A stretch of DNA of 64,000 nucleotides from CAZNPL01 sp964574815 (GCA_964574815.1 CAZNPL010000038.1:1-64000), one strand, 5' to 3'. Positions 45,962-54,748 are shown, numbered from the stretch's first letter. Made by a program: numbers and translations. Notes: a model not told the origin generated them from the sequence alone.

Positions 45962-47578
45962 ATGATTCTCGCACGAGTGTTCATTGGGCGAAAGAAGCCT
46001 GAACCGGCGCAGGTGGAGCCGAATTGGCGCGTTCAAGCCGGCCGTCAGGCTGTCTGGCGGTTCGTGCTTGTGGTTTGCGGGTTGGCCATGGGATGTCCGT
46101 TCGCCGGACCGGTAGTGCCTGGAAACGGCCATCGTGAGCGACCGCAGGCCGTCCTGCTGCTTGGCGTGGAAGGGCTGGAAGCTCCTGTTACCGAGGATCG
46201 CAACGTTTTCAAACCGTCTTCGTTTCGGTCGCTTGGGGACGAAACCAACGACCGTTTTGCGGGGTTTTTTGTTACCGTGGCCACGCACGATCCCGATGCG
46301 TTGAAGGCGGTCATTGTGAATCGACGGTCCGGCATCGATGTGGCCTTGCGGCGGTTGGCGTCGCCGGCGACGCCGGATGAAATGCGACGTGCTGGACAAC
46401 TCGAGCCGTATAACGCCGCGGTCGAGTCGGCCCTGAAGGCGGGGGACGGGCTTTTCTGGCTCGCGGGAGATGCATCACCGCCGCCGTTGGCTGTCAAGAT
46501 CGGCGTCCTGCTGCCGGAGGGACTTGTGACTCCTCTTGCGATGCTGGAGGTTTACGCGAGCGAGGCCGGAGACACGCCGGTGGCCGGGGCGCGCATTGAG
46601 CTGACCGGCGAGTTCTTCAACATGGTCGTGCTGGGGGACTCTGTCGCATGGGGCAATGGGCTGCGATATTACGACAAGATCTGGGTTCGCGTGGCCGAGT
46701 TCCTGGAAGAACAACTGGAGCGAAAAGCGATCATCCAGCGCTACGCGATGTCCGGGGCTCCCATTGTTCCGTTCGAGGGCGAGGGAACATGCGCATTTCC
46801 CTGCAACGGCGAGTTGCCCGCCGTTTTGAATTCGGTGACCAACCAGGTAAGTCAGATCATTGAGCCGGCCGAGATTGACCTCGTTCTCATGAACGGATGC
46901 ATCAACGACCTGGGTCGCGGCATCATCTTCGATCGGTCCGAGGATATCGAACTTCTGCACACTTTGACCGTCCAGGCCTGCGACGAAGAGATGGGTGCCC
47001 TGCTCGAGCGGGTCCGCGAGGTCGCTCCGAACGCGGTGATTGTGGTTATGGGTTACTACCCGATCATCGGTCTCCAGAGCGATCTGACCGGTGTGCTGAA
47101 TCTTCAGCTCATCGAGGGCACCGGGATCGAGGGCGGCAGCGTGCAATTGGCGGACCTGGCCGAGCGCTCGCGCGTGTTTGCTGATACGGCGAACGCGTCG
47201 CTGCAGAGTGCAGTTGACCGTTTGAATGCAAGCCATCCGGATGCTCCGGCGGCGGCGTTCGCCGACGCTAGCTTCGGCCCGGCCAACGTGATCTTCGGGC
47301 CGGAGGCGTGGTTGTGGGGACTGACAGACGAGGCCGAGGGGTTTGAATCGTTGAACCTGGGTTTGGACGTGTTTCCCGAGGACCCGATGCGTTTCAGCCG
47401 GCTGGATCTCTGCCTGGAGTACGGACTCTCGCCGACGCTCGTCCCGTGCCTGTATGCTTCGATCGGCCACCCCAACGAGGAAGGTGCGGAGGCTTATGCC
47501 GAAGCGATTCTGGCCGAGCTCGAGCGTATGGGCATCATTCCCTCACTGACGCCTGACGCCGTCTCTTACGACAACTGA
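45962..47578 (+). CDS. Lipoprotein SGNH/GDSL-type hydrolase
   Basis: The N-terminus has a basic region and a hydrophobic stretch ending in GLAMGC (Cys41), an unusually late lipobox. After a 180-residue beta-rich region, SGNH block I is VVLGDSVAWGNGL (Ser near residue 224), a later block is NGCINDLG (with Asn and Gly), and the C-terminal block is IGHPNEEGAEAYAEAI with Asp/His replaced by an H-P-N-E-E-G string, typical of block V. Likely an esterase or acyl-hydrolase on the surface. The start ATG may be later. Confidence 0.72.
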   Translation: MILARVFIGRKKPEPAQVEPNWRVQAGRQAVWRFVLVVCGLAMGCPFAGPVVPGNGHRERPQAVLLLGVEGLEAPVTEDRNVFKPSSFRSLGDETNDRFAGFFVTVATHDPDALKAVIVNRRSGIDVALRRLASPATPDEMRRAGQLEPYNAAVESALKAGDGLFWLAGDASPPPLAVKIGVLLPEGLVTPLAMLEVYASEAGDTPVAGARIELTGEFFNMVVLGDSVAWGNGLRYYDKIWVRVAEFLEEQLERKAIIQRYAMSGAPIVPFEGEGTCAFPCNGELPAVLNSVTNQVSQIIEPAEIDLVLMNGCINDLGRGIIFDRSEDIELLHTLTVQACDEEMGALLERVREVAPNAVIVVMGYYPIIGLQSDLTGVLNLQLIEGTGIEGGSVQLADLAERSRVFADTANASLQSAVDRLNASHPDAPAAAFADASFGPANVIFGPEAWLWGLTDEAEGFESLNLGLDVFPEDPMRFSRLDLCLEYGLSPTLVPCLYASIGHPNEEGAEAYAEAILAELERMGIIPSLTPDAVSYDN

Positions 47579-47915
47579 TTCGCGTCGGCGGAAGTCGCAC
47601 CGCCTGTCGCAGGGCGATGGTCGGCAGCCCCCCCCCTCGGGTGGCGGTTATCATGCCTGGAATAATTGCAGTCGTTTGCGACCAACTTGTTTTTTTACGT
47701 GCTGCGAGCTTCAGCGCTTACAAGTTTGGAATCGGAACGGCCTTCAGTTTGCTATAATCAGTGTGACCTCAGGGGTTTCAGCGTTGGCGGCCTGGAGTTT
47801 GGCCGAGGGGGGAGCGGTGCGGGCATCCGGCTTTCCCCTGTGATGAGGCGAATTTGCGTCGGCCTGAAGCGACGGGCCGAGGTTGAACAGGTTCAAGAAA
47901 GGAGATTTTGACGCA
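47579..47915. other. Intergenic region upstream of the metalloprotease gene
   Basis: It holds an extended -10 promoter (47750-47758) and a leader of about 150 bases that is GC-rich and without an obvious structure. No gene is supported. Confidence 0.45.
47749..47758 (+). promoter_or_regulatory. Extended -10 promoter of the metalloprotease gene
   Basis: TTGCTATAAT: TATAAT at 47753-47758 preceded by TG at the extended -10 position, followed by CAG. The -35 is weak. Confidence 0.5.
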
Positions 47916-49256
47916 ATGGGGATCGGCGCACGTTGTTTGCTCTTGACGTTGACTGCAGTTCTTTTGTCCGCCTATAGCCGCGCTGATGAGCCGCGGGATC
48001 ATGAGCGTTTTGATTGCGGGCGGGACATCCTCCGGCACGAAGTGGTGTTGCCGTTGTCGGCGGAGGCCCTGGCCCGCCCCCAGGCTCGGGCCGCCGCCAC
48101 GGGGTTGGACATCGTGCTCAATGTCGGTCCGGGCCTTGCGGCTGAGCCTGAGGCGTTGGCGACGTTTGAACGGGCGGCCGAGATCTGGGAAAGCAAGTTT
48201 TCCGATCCGGTGACTGTGGTGATCGACGCCGACCTGGACGATCTGCCGTCGGGCGTGCTGGGATCGACGGGGTCGCGCAGCTTCCTTTTGAACTACGGGG
48301 ATGTTCTGGTCGCCATGGTCGTCGATTCGCAGGCGAACGAGACCATCGTATCGGATCTCCCGTCTCTCAGTCAGTACAGCGCCATCGTGCCGTCCGGTTT
48401 CGGTGTGGACAGCAGTCTCATTGGAACGAAGGCCAACCTGCGGGCGCTGGGGTTTGACATGAGCTTCGACGACGGCAACCCCGACGCATCCATCACGTTC
48501 AGCACCGGGTTTCTTGATGATTTCGACTTCGATCCATCGGACGGGATCGCGTCGGGTTTGTTCGACTTCGAGGCGATTGCGGTCCATGAGATCGGGCACG
48601 CGCTTGGATTCACAAGCACGGTTGACACCGTCGATTTTGTCCTCGATCAGGGCGGTACGACCGACGTCAGCCTTCGGACGCTGGATATGTTCCGGCTGCG
48701 GCCCGGCGACGCGGCCGTGGATTTTACGACGAGTCCGCGGATCGGCTCGCCCGGTAACCTGGAACCGACGCAGGTGTTCTTTGATGGTGCGGGTGAACTC
48801 GGATTGTCGACCGGGCGCTTTCTCGGTGACGGCCGGCAGGCGAGCCACTGGAAGGCGAACGAGCTGACCGGGTTGCTGATCGGGATCATGGATCCGACGC
48901 TCGGCCGCGGGGAGCGATTGGAAGTCGGTGACAATGACATACGGGCTTTCGGTCTGATCGGGTGGGACGTGATCTGCACGCTGGACTGCGGCGATGGCGA
49001 TCCGTGCACGTTTGACGAGTGTGTCGGCGGGGCGTGCGTGAATTCTCCGGTCGCCTATGGGGACGTGAACGGCGACGGGGCGGTCAATCTGTTTGATGTG
49101 TTCTGTGTGCTGGACGGGATCGGCGGCGACTTCAGCGAGTGCGACTTCTCGAACGTGGACATCGAGCCGTGCGTGCCCAACGGGACGCTGAACCTGCTTG
49201 ACGTGTTTGCGTTGCTGAACGCGATCGGCGGTACCGATCCTTGCTGCGGTCCGTAA
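47916..49256 (+). CDS. Exported zinc metalloprotease (NF038122-like) with C-terminal dockerin
   Basis: Signal peptide residues 1-24 (LLLTLTAVLLSAYSRADE). The middle contains HEIGHALGFTST, an extended HExxHxxGF metzincin-like zinc site near residue 216, in a context (AERAAEIWESKF, DFDFDPSDGI) typical of the NF038122 group of planctomycete peptidases. The C-terminus has a small Cys-rich segment (CTLDCGDGDPCTFDECVGGACV) and then a dockerin-like domain (DVNGDGAVNLFDVFCVL...LNLLDVFALLNAIGG) ending PCCGP. AGGAG precedes the ATG at 47916; a TTG at 47883 is less likely. Confidence 0.85.
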   Translation: MGIGARCLLLTLTAVLLSAYSRADEPRDHERFDCGRDILRHEVVLPLSAEALARPQARAAATGLDIVLNVGPGLAAEPEALATFERAAEIWESKFSDPVTVVIDADLDDLPSGVLGSTGSRSFLLNYGDVLVAMVVDSQANETIVSDLPSLSQYSAIVPSGFGVDSSLIGTKANLRALGFDMSFDDGNPDASITFSTGFLDDFDFDPSDGIASGLFDFEAIAVHEIGHALGFTSTVDTVDFVLDQGGTTDVSLRTLDMFRLRPGDAAVDFTTSPRIGSPGNLEPTQVFFDGAGELGLSTGRFLGDGRQASHWKANELTGLLIGIMDPTLGRGERLEVGDNDIRAFGLIGWDVICTLDCGDGDPCTFDECVGGACVNSPVAYGDVNGDGAVNLFDVFCVLDGIGGDFSECDFSNVDIEPCVPNGTLNLLDVFALLNAIGGTDPCCGP

Positions 49257-49496
49257 GCGGGGCGGCGCTCGCGCACACGTACACGCGTGCGTGACAGTTC
49301 AGGTAGGTAGGTGCCCTGGGAAAGCGGAGCCGCAACGGCGGCGGAGCTTGCCCGTGCGTTTTCTTCGTTCGGCAGCGGCACGGGCGCCGCGCCAGCCGCC
49401 AGTCGAGCCGGGGCTTGCCCGGGCGGACTTCTCTGGTAGAGTTCTTTCGGATGCGCCATCAGCGGAGGCCGGGCGCCGGTCGCCGCCGCGTGTCAT
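49257..49496. repeat. Dispersed intergenic repeat R1 (copy 4, about 49309-49420)
   Basis: GGTGCCCTGGGAAAGCGGAG then GGCGGAGCTTGCCCG is nearly identical to the inverse of the 15.66-15.72-kb tract. It lies between the metalloprotease gene and the tRNA. Confidence 0.65.
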
Positions 49497-49592
49497 GGGA
49501 GTGTCCGGACGCCTGGTGGGTCCCGCGGCCTTCAAAGCCGTTGAGGGGTCGTTGACGCGGCTCCTGGTGGGTTCGATTCCCATCCACTCCCG
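49497..49592 (+). tRNA. selC: Selenocysteine tRNA, anticodon TCA
   Basis: About 96 bases. The acceptor stem pairs GGGAGTG with CACTCCC. The anticodon stem-loop is CGGC-CTTCAAA-GCCG, giving anticodon TCA. The long extra arm GGGGTCG-TTGA-CGCGGCTCC can pair along seven positions with wobble. The T arm is GTGGG-TTCGATT-CCCAT. The D stem is long (about CCGGAC/GTCCCG), as in SelC. The discriminator is G and CCA is not encoded. These features are those of tRNA-Sec, not tRNA-Ser. No selA, selB or selD gene is in the window. Confidence 0.92.
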
Positions 49593-49639
49593 ATACGGTC
49601 GTTGCATTGTGATAGCGTTGGTGGGGGCTCGATCGGGAT

Positions 49640-49745
49640 CAGGAAGCACTGGCGGGGCCGCTTGAGGCGGACCAGTGGCACCGTGCGTCGGAGGTGGGTC
49701 GCTTGGTCCTTTAGCACTGGCGGGCAAGCCGCCAGTGGCACCCGG
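49640..49745. repeat. Palindromic repeat cluster next to tRNA-Sec
   Basis: CACTGG...CCAGTG (49647-49652 and 49672-49677) encloses a GCTTGAGGCGG core. A second unit is a perfect 9-bp hairpin CACTGGCGG-GCAAG-CCGCCAGTG at 49715-49737, followed by GCACC. Both belong to the dispersed palindrome family. Confidence 0.75.
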
Positions 49746-49775
49746 CATGCTACGCTTAGCGCATTTTGAAGGTTG

Positions 49776-51170
49776 TTACCCTTCTCTTAGCTCCTCGACC
49801 AACGCCGTCACCGTCGCTTTGGCGTCTCCGAAGAGCATCATGGTCTTTTCGTCGTAGAATAACGGGTTGTCTACTCCGGCGAAGCCGCTGCCTAGCGAGC
49901 GCTTGCAGATCATGACCGTTCGGGCTTTGTCCACGTCGAGGATGGGCATGCCGTAGATCGGGCTGCCCTTGTCGGTGCGGGCGACGGGGTTGATGACGTC
50001 GTTGGCGCCCAAGACGAGAGCGACGTCGGTGTTCTCGAACTCGGGGTTGATGTCGTCCATCTCGACGAGCTGGTCGTAGGGAACATCGGCCTCGGCGAGC
50101 AGGACGTTCATGTGTCCGGGCATGCGGCCGGCGACGGGGTGGATGGCGTATTTGACGTCCACCCCCTTGCCTTCGAGGACCTGCCCCAGCTCGCGGGTGA
50201 TGTGCTGGGCGCGGGCGACGGCGAGGCCGTAGCCCGGGACGACGACGACGGACGAGGCGGCGTCAAGGACCATCGCCGCGTCTTCGACGCTGTAATCGCG
50301 CACCTGCTTCTTGGCTTCTCCGGGTCCCGCAGCGCCGGTCGAGTCGGCGACGCCGAACGCGCCGAAGGCCACGTTGCTGAGCGACCGGTTCATGGCCTTG
50401 CACATCAGGGCGGTGAGGATGATGCCGGCGGCGCCGACCAGCGAGCCGGCGATGATCAGCAGTTCGTTCTTGAGCACGAAGCCGGTGGCGCAGGCGGCCA
50501 GACCGGAATAGGAGTTGAGCAGCGAGATCACGACGGGCATATCCGCGCCGCCGATGGGGATGACCAGCAGGACGCCGAGCACGAACGACAGGACCAGCAG
50601 CACGATCAGGGCTACATAGGACGCCGGGTTCGTGACCAGCGGAATGAACAGCGCGATGATCACCAGGAAGAGCAGGCCGTTGAGAATGTTTTGCGCGGTG
50701 TAGGTGATCGGCTGCGACGGGACTTTTCCGCAGAGCTTGCCCCAGGCGACGATGGAGCCGGTCAGGGTGAGGCCTCCGATCAGGACGGAGAGGCCGACGG
50801 TCACGATGGTCATCGTGTCGATCTGGGCGAGCTCTTCCGTCGCGGCGTAGTCGCTCAGTGCGACGAGTGCGGATGCGATTCCGCCGAAGCCGTTGAACAG
50901 GGCGACCATCTCGGGCATGCCGGTCATCTGCACGGTGAGCGCAAACCATGCCCCGACGACGGCCCCGATGATGAGACCGATGAGGATCCATCGATAATCA
51001 ACGATGATCTCGAAGTGGACCAGCGTTGCCACGATGGCGATCAGCATGGCCAGCGACGCGAGCACGTTTCCGCCGCGGGCGGTCTTGGGGCTGCCCAGGC
51101 GCTTCAGGCCAAGGACGAAGAGGGCGAAGGCGACCAGGTATGCCAGCCGAATAAAGTCTGCTTGTTCCAT
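49776..51170 (-). CDS. pntB: NAD(P) transhydrogenase subunit beta
   Basis: The membrane and NADP-binding subunit of the proton-translocating transhydrogenase. Residues 1-265 hold about nine hydrophobic segments, and the C-terminal domain III has VVPGYGLAVARAQH, HPVAGRMPGHMNVLLAEA and ALVLGANDVINPVA, canonical for NADP binding. It uses the proton gradient to reduce NADP+ with NADH. It is the last gene of the pntAA-pntAB-pntB operon. Confidence 0.97.
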   Translation of the reverse strand: MEQADFIRLAYLVAFALFVLGLKRLGSPKTARGGNVLASLAMLIAIVATLVHFEIIVDYRWILIGLIIGAVVGAWFALTVQMTGMPEMVALFNGFGGIASALVALSDYAATEELAQIDTMTIVTVGLSVLIGGLTLTGSIVAWGKLCGKVPSQPITYTAQNILNGLLFLVIIALFIPLVTNPASYVALIVLLVLSFVLGVLLVIPIGGADMPVVISLLNSYSGLAACATGFVLKNELLIIAGSLVGAAGIILTALMCKAMNRSLSNVAFGAFGVADSTGAAGPGEAKKQVRDYSVEDAAMVLDAASSVVVVPGYGLAVARAQHITRELGQVLEGKGVDVKYAIHPVAGRMPGHMNVLLAEADVPYDQLVEMDDINPEFENTDVALVLGANDVINPVARTDKGSPIYGMPILDVDKARTVMICKRSLGSGFAGVDNPLFYDEKTMMLFGDAKATVTALVEELREG

Positions 51171-51198
51171 AATGCTGTCCTATTGGTGCAGTCGCCGG

Positions 51199-51483
51199 CT
51201 ACTTCTTCTTGAACATCCGGAGCATTCGGTCGGTGACCAGGAAGCCGCCGACCACGTTGATGGTCGCGAAAGCGACGGCGGCCGTCCCGATGATCGCGGC
51301 CAGCCAGTCGGCTCCGCGTCCCGCGCAGATGAGGGCACCGACGATGGTGATGCCCGATATGGCGTTCGCACCGGACATCAACGGCGTGTGGAGCATCGCC
51401 GGGACCTTCGAGATGAGCTCGAAGCCCAGAAAAATCGCCAGGACAAATACGAATAAAAGCGTGATCAGATCGACTTCTTGCAT
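51199..51483 (-). CDS. pntAB: NAD(P) transhydrogenase subunit alpha, C-terminal membrane part
   Basis: A 94-residue protein with three hydrophobic segments (LLFVFVLAIFLGFELISKVP, SGITIVGALICAG, AFATINVVGGFLVTDRML), equal to the membrane domain of PntA encoded as a separate gene, as in many bacteria with a split alpha subunit. It lies 15 bases after pntAA and 28 before pntB. Confidence 0.95.
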   Translation of the reverse strand: MQEVDLITLLFVFVLAIFLGFELISKVPAMLHTPLMSGANAISGITIVGALICAGRGADWLAAIIGTAAVAFATINVVGGFLVTDRMLRMFKKK

Positions 51484-51498
51484 CGGTTTACGCCTTTG

Positions 51499-52656
51499 TT
51501 AACTCATGGATTCCTTCGTGGGCTGGTGCATGACCTCGCCGTTGCGAGTGATCAGGGCGCCGGCCACGATCTCGTCCTCGGTATCCAATTTGATGCTCCC
51601 CTCCTCGTACAAGTCCAGGATCAGCGTGGACATGTTTCGGCTGAACATCTGGCTGGCGTGGACGGGCAATTGGGCGGGGATGTTGAGCGGGCCGCAGATG
51701 GTCACGCCGTGCCTGACGACGGTCTGGCCGGCCTCGGTGAGCTCGCAATTGCCGCCGCGTTCGGCGGCCAGGTCCACGACCACCGAGCCGGTCTTCATGG
51801 TCTTGACCATCTCCTCGGTCACGAGGACCGGCGCTTTTCGGCCGGGAACCAGCGCGGTGGTGATCACGGCGTCCGCCGTTTTCACGTGTTTGGCCAGAAG
51901 TTCCTGCTCTTTCTGATGCTGCTCGTCGCTGAGGGCCTTGGCGTAGCCGCCTTTGTCCTCGGCGTCGCCGTGTCCGAGTTCCAACTGCACGAATCGCCCG
52001 CCGAGGCTCTCGACCTGCTCTTTGACTGCGGACCGTGTATCGAAGGCCTCGACCACCGCGCCGAGGCGTTTGGCCGTTGCGATGGCCTGAAGCCCCGCGA
52101 CGCCGGCGCCGAGGACGAACACGCGCGCGGCGGCGACGGTGCCTGCCGCGGTCATGAGCATGGGCATCATTCTGGTGAGGTGGTCGGCGGCGAGGAGGGC
52201 GGCCTTGTAACCGGCGATGGTGCTCATGGAAGAAAGGACGTCCATGCTCTGGGCGCGGGTGATACGCGGCACGCAATCCATCGAGAAGGCGGTGATTTTT
52301 CGTGCGTTCAGTTTTTCGATCAGGCTCTGGTCCTTCAGTCCGCCGAGGGCGCCCAGATTTGCGAACAGGATGGCGCCTTCTTTCATGAGATCGACTTCAT
52401 GAGCGCCGAGTTCGGAGTTTTCGATGGGCGGCTGCACTTTGGCGACCACGTCGGCCTCGCTGAACAGTTTGCGGACGTCAGACTCGGTCGTGGCGCCTTT
52501 GCCCTCGTATTCGGAGTCGGGGATCGCCGCATGCTCTCCGGCGCCCTCCTGAACGATAACCTCGAGACCGGCCTTCACCAGGCGACCCACGCATGCCGGG
52601 ACCAGCACAACCCGCGTTTCGCCCGGAACGATCTCCTTCGGCACAGCTAGTTTCAT
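51499..52656 (-). CDS. pntAA: NAD(P) transhydrogenase subunit alpha, NAD-binding part
   Basis: The soluble domain I: MKLAVPKEIVPGETRVVLVP at the N-terminus, the Rossmann motif VLGAGVAGLQAIATAKRLGA (about residues 168-187), and ITTALVPGRKAPVL. The start is the ATG at 52656, although the frame stays open 26 codons further upstream without family features. It is the first gene of the operon; the promoter was not found. Confidence 0.95.
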   Translation of the reverse strand: MKLAVPKEIVPGETRVVLVPACVGRLVKAGLEVIVQEGAGEHAAIPDSEYEGKGATTESDVRKLFSEADVVAKVQPPIENSELGAHEVDLMKEGAILFANLGALGGLKDQSLIEKLNARKITAFSMDCVPRITRAQSMDVLSSMSTIAGYKAALLAADHLTRMMPMLMTAAGTVAAARVFVLGAGVAGLQAIATAKRLGAVVEAFDTRSAVKEQVESLGGRFVQLELGHGDAEDKGGYAKALSDEQHQKEQELLAKHVKTADAVITTALVPGRKAPVLVTEEMVKTMKTGSVVVDLAAERGGNCELTEAGQTVVRHGVTICGPLNIPAQLPVHASQMFSRNMSTLILDLYEEGSIKLDTEDEIVAGALITRNGEVMHQPTKESMS

Positions 52657-53355
52657 GGGAGTATCACCATCATCATTCGGTTCGATCGATCGGCCCCTGG
52701 CCTCGTTGCCAACCCCTCTGCTTCCGGTTCCCACCGATCAGTGACGCAGGGCCCGCGCCGTGATACCGCCCCGCCGCCTCCGGCATAGAGCGTGGCAGGA
52801 TAACGTTGTTCGGCCCGCCCGTCTGCGCCTGCGGCGAAGATCGCCTCTTTCAGGGGCGTGACGCTTCGGGCGAATCGTTTCGGAGCGTTTCCCTTGCGCA
52901 GCTGAGTCGGTTTTCTCGGCGGCTCGGCAGGGGCCTCGCGCTCCCGCGCAGCGCCAATCGCTGATGATCCGCGGATTCTGTCTCCGCCGCCTCTTTCAGG
53001 CCCGGCGCCGGCCGGGTTTCGCCACACGAGTACCCGAAAAGACGAAAACACGCAAATAGCATGCCGTTGATGTGGCACTATTCGTTTTGTGGGCCGGGCC
53101 AGCGCAGAAGAGGTGAGGAGAGGGAATGGGTGAGTGCTCTTGAACACGGTGTGCTCGGCGAGACAGGACTTCCGCGCGAGTTAAAACCCGCGGAGCACAC
53201 TTGGCCGCCGGGCGGAGAAGCATTCGGGCAAGCCCGTTAAACAGGTGCGTCGGCAAGGGGCGAATCTGCACGAGGTTGTGGCGAAGGGCACGGCGCGTAG
53301 GGGCGTCACCCACAAGGGGTGACGTAACAGGCGGCAGAAGTCAGCAGGCCATAAA
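52657..53355. other. Long intergenic region (about 700 bases)
   Basis: It contains an R2 repeat copy at 52918-52945. Open frames here are rich in Ala, Arg and Pro because of the repeat and have no family match. No gene or RNA recognised. Confidence 0.45.
52918..52945 (-). repeat. Dispersed repeat R2 (copy 2)
   Basis: The minus strand reads GCGAGGCCCCTGCCGAGCCG, nearly identical to 39541-39564. Confidence 0.6.
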
Positions 53356-54033
53356 TTATGTGGGCTGCGCGGAGATGGCTCCGATTGCTCGGCGGCGGCG
53401 ACGGGTCATGCCGACGGCCGCACCGAGCACGATCAGGGCGAGGGTGCCCGGTTCCGGGATTACCTGAAGGTAGAAGTGTTCGTCGTTGTAGTGGAAGCCG
53501 GGTTGGCCAGCCAGGGCGAATTCGAGGTCGTAGAAGTCGGCGGGCGTGGTTTCATCGATGCCCATCGTGAACGTAAAGACCTGGGGGCCGGCGTATTCGA
53601 TCCCCTGGTCTTGCGGAAACGTGTAATAGGGGCGGGTCGGATCGACAATATCGGTGCCGATTTGGAGATTCCAGTCGGGATCGGCATCGAAAACGAGTGT
53701 GCCGCCGTTGACGACGCCGGGTTCCTCCATGCGTTTCAACTCGACGGCAAAGCGGGCGTTGAGCGCGTCTTCCAAATCTACCAATAGTTGCAGATCGACT
53801 GTTCCGCCCGGTTCGACGGTGAATACCTTAAGCAGTCCTCGGTCGGCAGCCCCTGTCGCGGACTCGTCCGGATCGGCGAATCCGTCGAAGTTGATGACTT
53901 CGGGGGCGGTGGCGACCAACGGACCGCCGCCATGACAGGCGTTGCAGTTACGGGCGAATTGCGGCCGGGCGTGGGCTGCGACGGCTATCACCAAGACACA
54001 CCCGGCTGCACCTGCACATCGTCTAATGCCCAT
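53356..54033 (-). CDS. PEP-CTERM-anchored exported protein with one CxxCH motif
   Basis: Signal peptide residues 1-21 (GCVLVIAVAAHA-RP). Directly afterwards comes CNACHGG (residues about 29-35), a candidate heme c or metal site. A beta-rich domain follows (EPGGTVDLQLLVDLEDALNARFAVEL..., FTFTMGIDETTPADFYDLEFALAG). The C-terminus VIPEPGTLALIVLGAAVGMTRRRRR is a classical PEP-CTERM signal: PEP, hydrophobic helix, Arg cluster. It should be processed by an exosortase elsewhere. GGGAGG precedes the ATG at 54033. The function is unknown. Confidence 0.82.
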   Translation of the reverse strand: MGIRRCAGAAGCVLVIAVAAHARPQFARNCNACHGGGPLVATAPEVINFDGFADPDESATGAADRGLLKVFTVEPGGTVDLQLLVDLEDALNARFAVELKRMEEPGVVNGGTLVFDADPDWNLQIGTDIVDPTRPYYTFPQDQGIEYAGPQVFTFTMGIDETTPADFYDLEFALAGQPGFHYNDEHFYLQVIPEPGTLALIVLGAAVGMTRRRRRAIGAISAQPT

Positions 54034-54748
54034 GATGCTTCCCTCCCCTGTTGCCAGCAAGCGGCGGAGCCGCAGGTCCGGGCGCTCCTGGCAGCTTGAC
54101 CACGGATTATCGATCGGGAACTTTCCGGCCCCCATGGGGCGAACACACCCCGCCCACGTGCCTTTGATGGCACGACACTGATCGTAGCGATCGGCTTCGC
54201 TGGGCTCAAGCCTGCGGTGAGGGCGAAATCGCGTTCAGATGCCGCTCGGAGAAGATCTCACGACCGATAATGGAGACTTGCTACGGCGCTACGATTTGCA
54301 CGATTGGAGTCTGAGACTGCCGAGTGTTTGCGAGAGCCCACCCAACGGGGCAGGATTTGAGAAATTCAACCTGACTTGGAGCGTACGTCGCGGCCAGGGG
54401 GCCCTTGGAGCTCCGCGACATCTCAGGCTGGGTTTGTTGATTGAGTGCAAGTGGTCCGGCTCGGGCGCATCGGCTCATGCCGACGCCGAGCGGGGCAACG
54501 CACGGGCTGGCTGCGCCACCGCTGGCGGCTTCGCTTGCCAGCAGCACCCTCGGTGAACCCGTACGCAGGCAAGCTGGCACTGGCACCCCTATGACGTACC
54601 GTCTTGTCGGTGCCGTGTGTCCCCCCCTGGATTCGCCCGTCTCGAACGGTATGATCTCGGCCGGTATAGACCCGAGTGGAGTTGCTGGACTTTGCCGGTT
54701 GGTGGCGTTGGGCCGGCCGGCCATTTCGATCACCGAAAGGGACAAACC
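54034..54748. other. Long divergent intergenic region
   Basis: It holds an R1 repeat copy (54465-54595). Promoters for the divergent genes must lie here, but no clear site was seen. Frames open into the downstream TldD-like gene lack family features. Confidence 0.45.
54465..54595 (-). repeat. Dispersed intergenic repeat R1 (copy 5)
   Basis: It has TGGCGGCTTCGCTTGCC, GCACCCTCGGTGAACCCGTACG, aligning with 15690-15735 with only scattered changes. Confidence 0.7.

Noticed and set aside
52653..53147. A 164-codon minus-strand frame in the pnt upstream region
   Set aside because: It crosses repeat R2 and is Ala/Arg/Pro-rich without a family pattern or good start.
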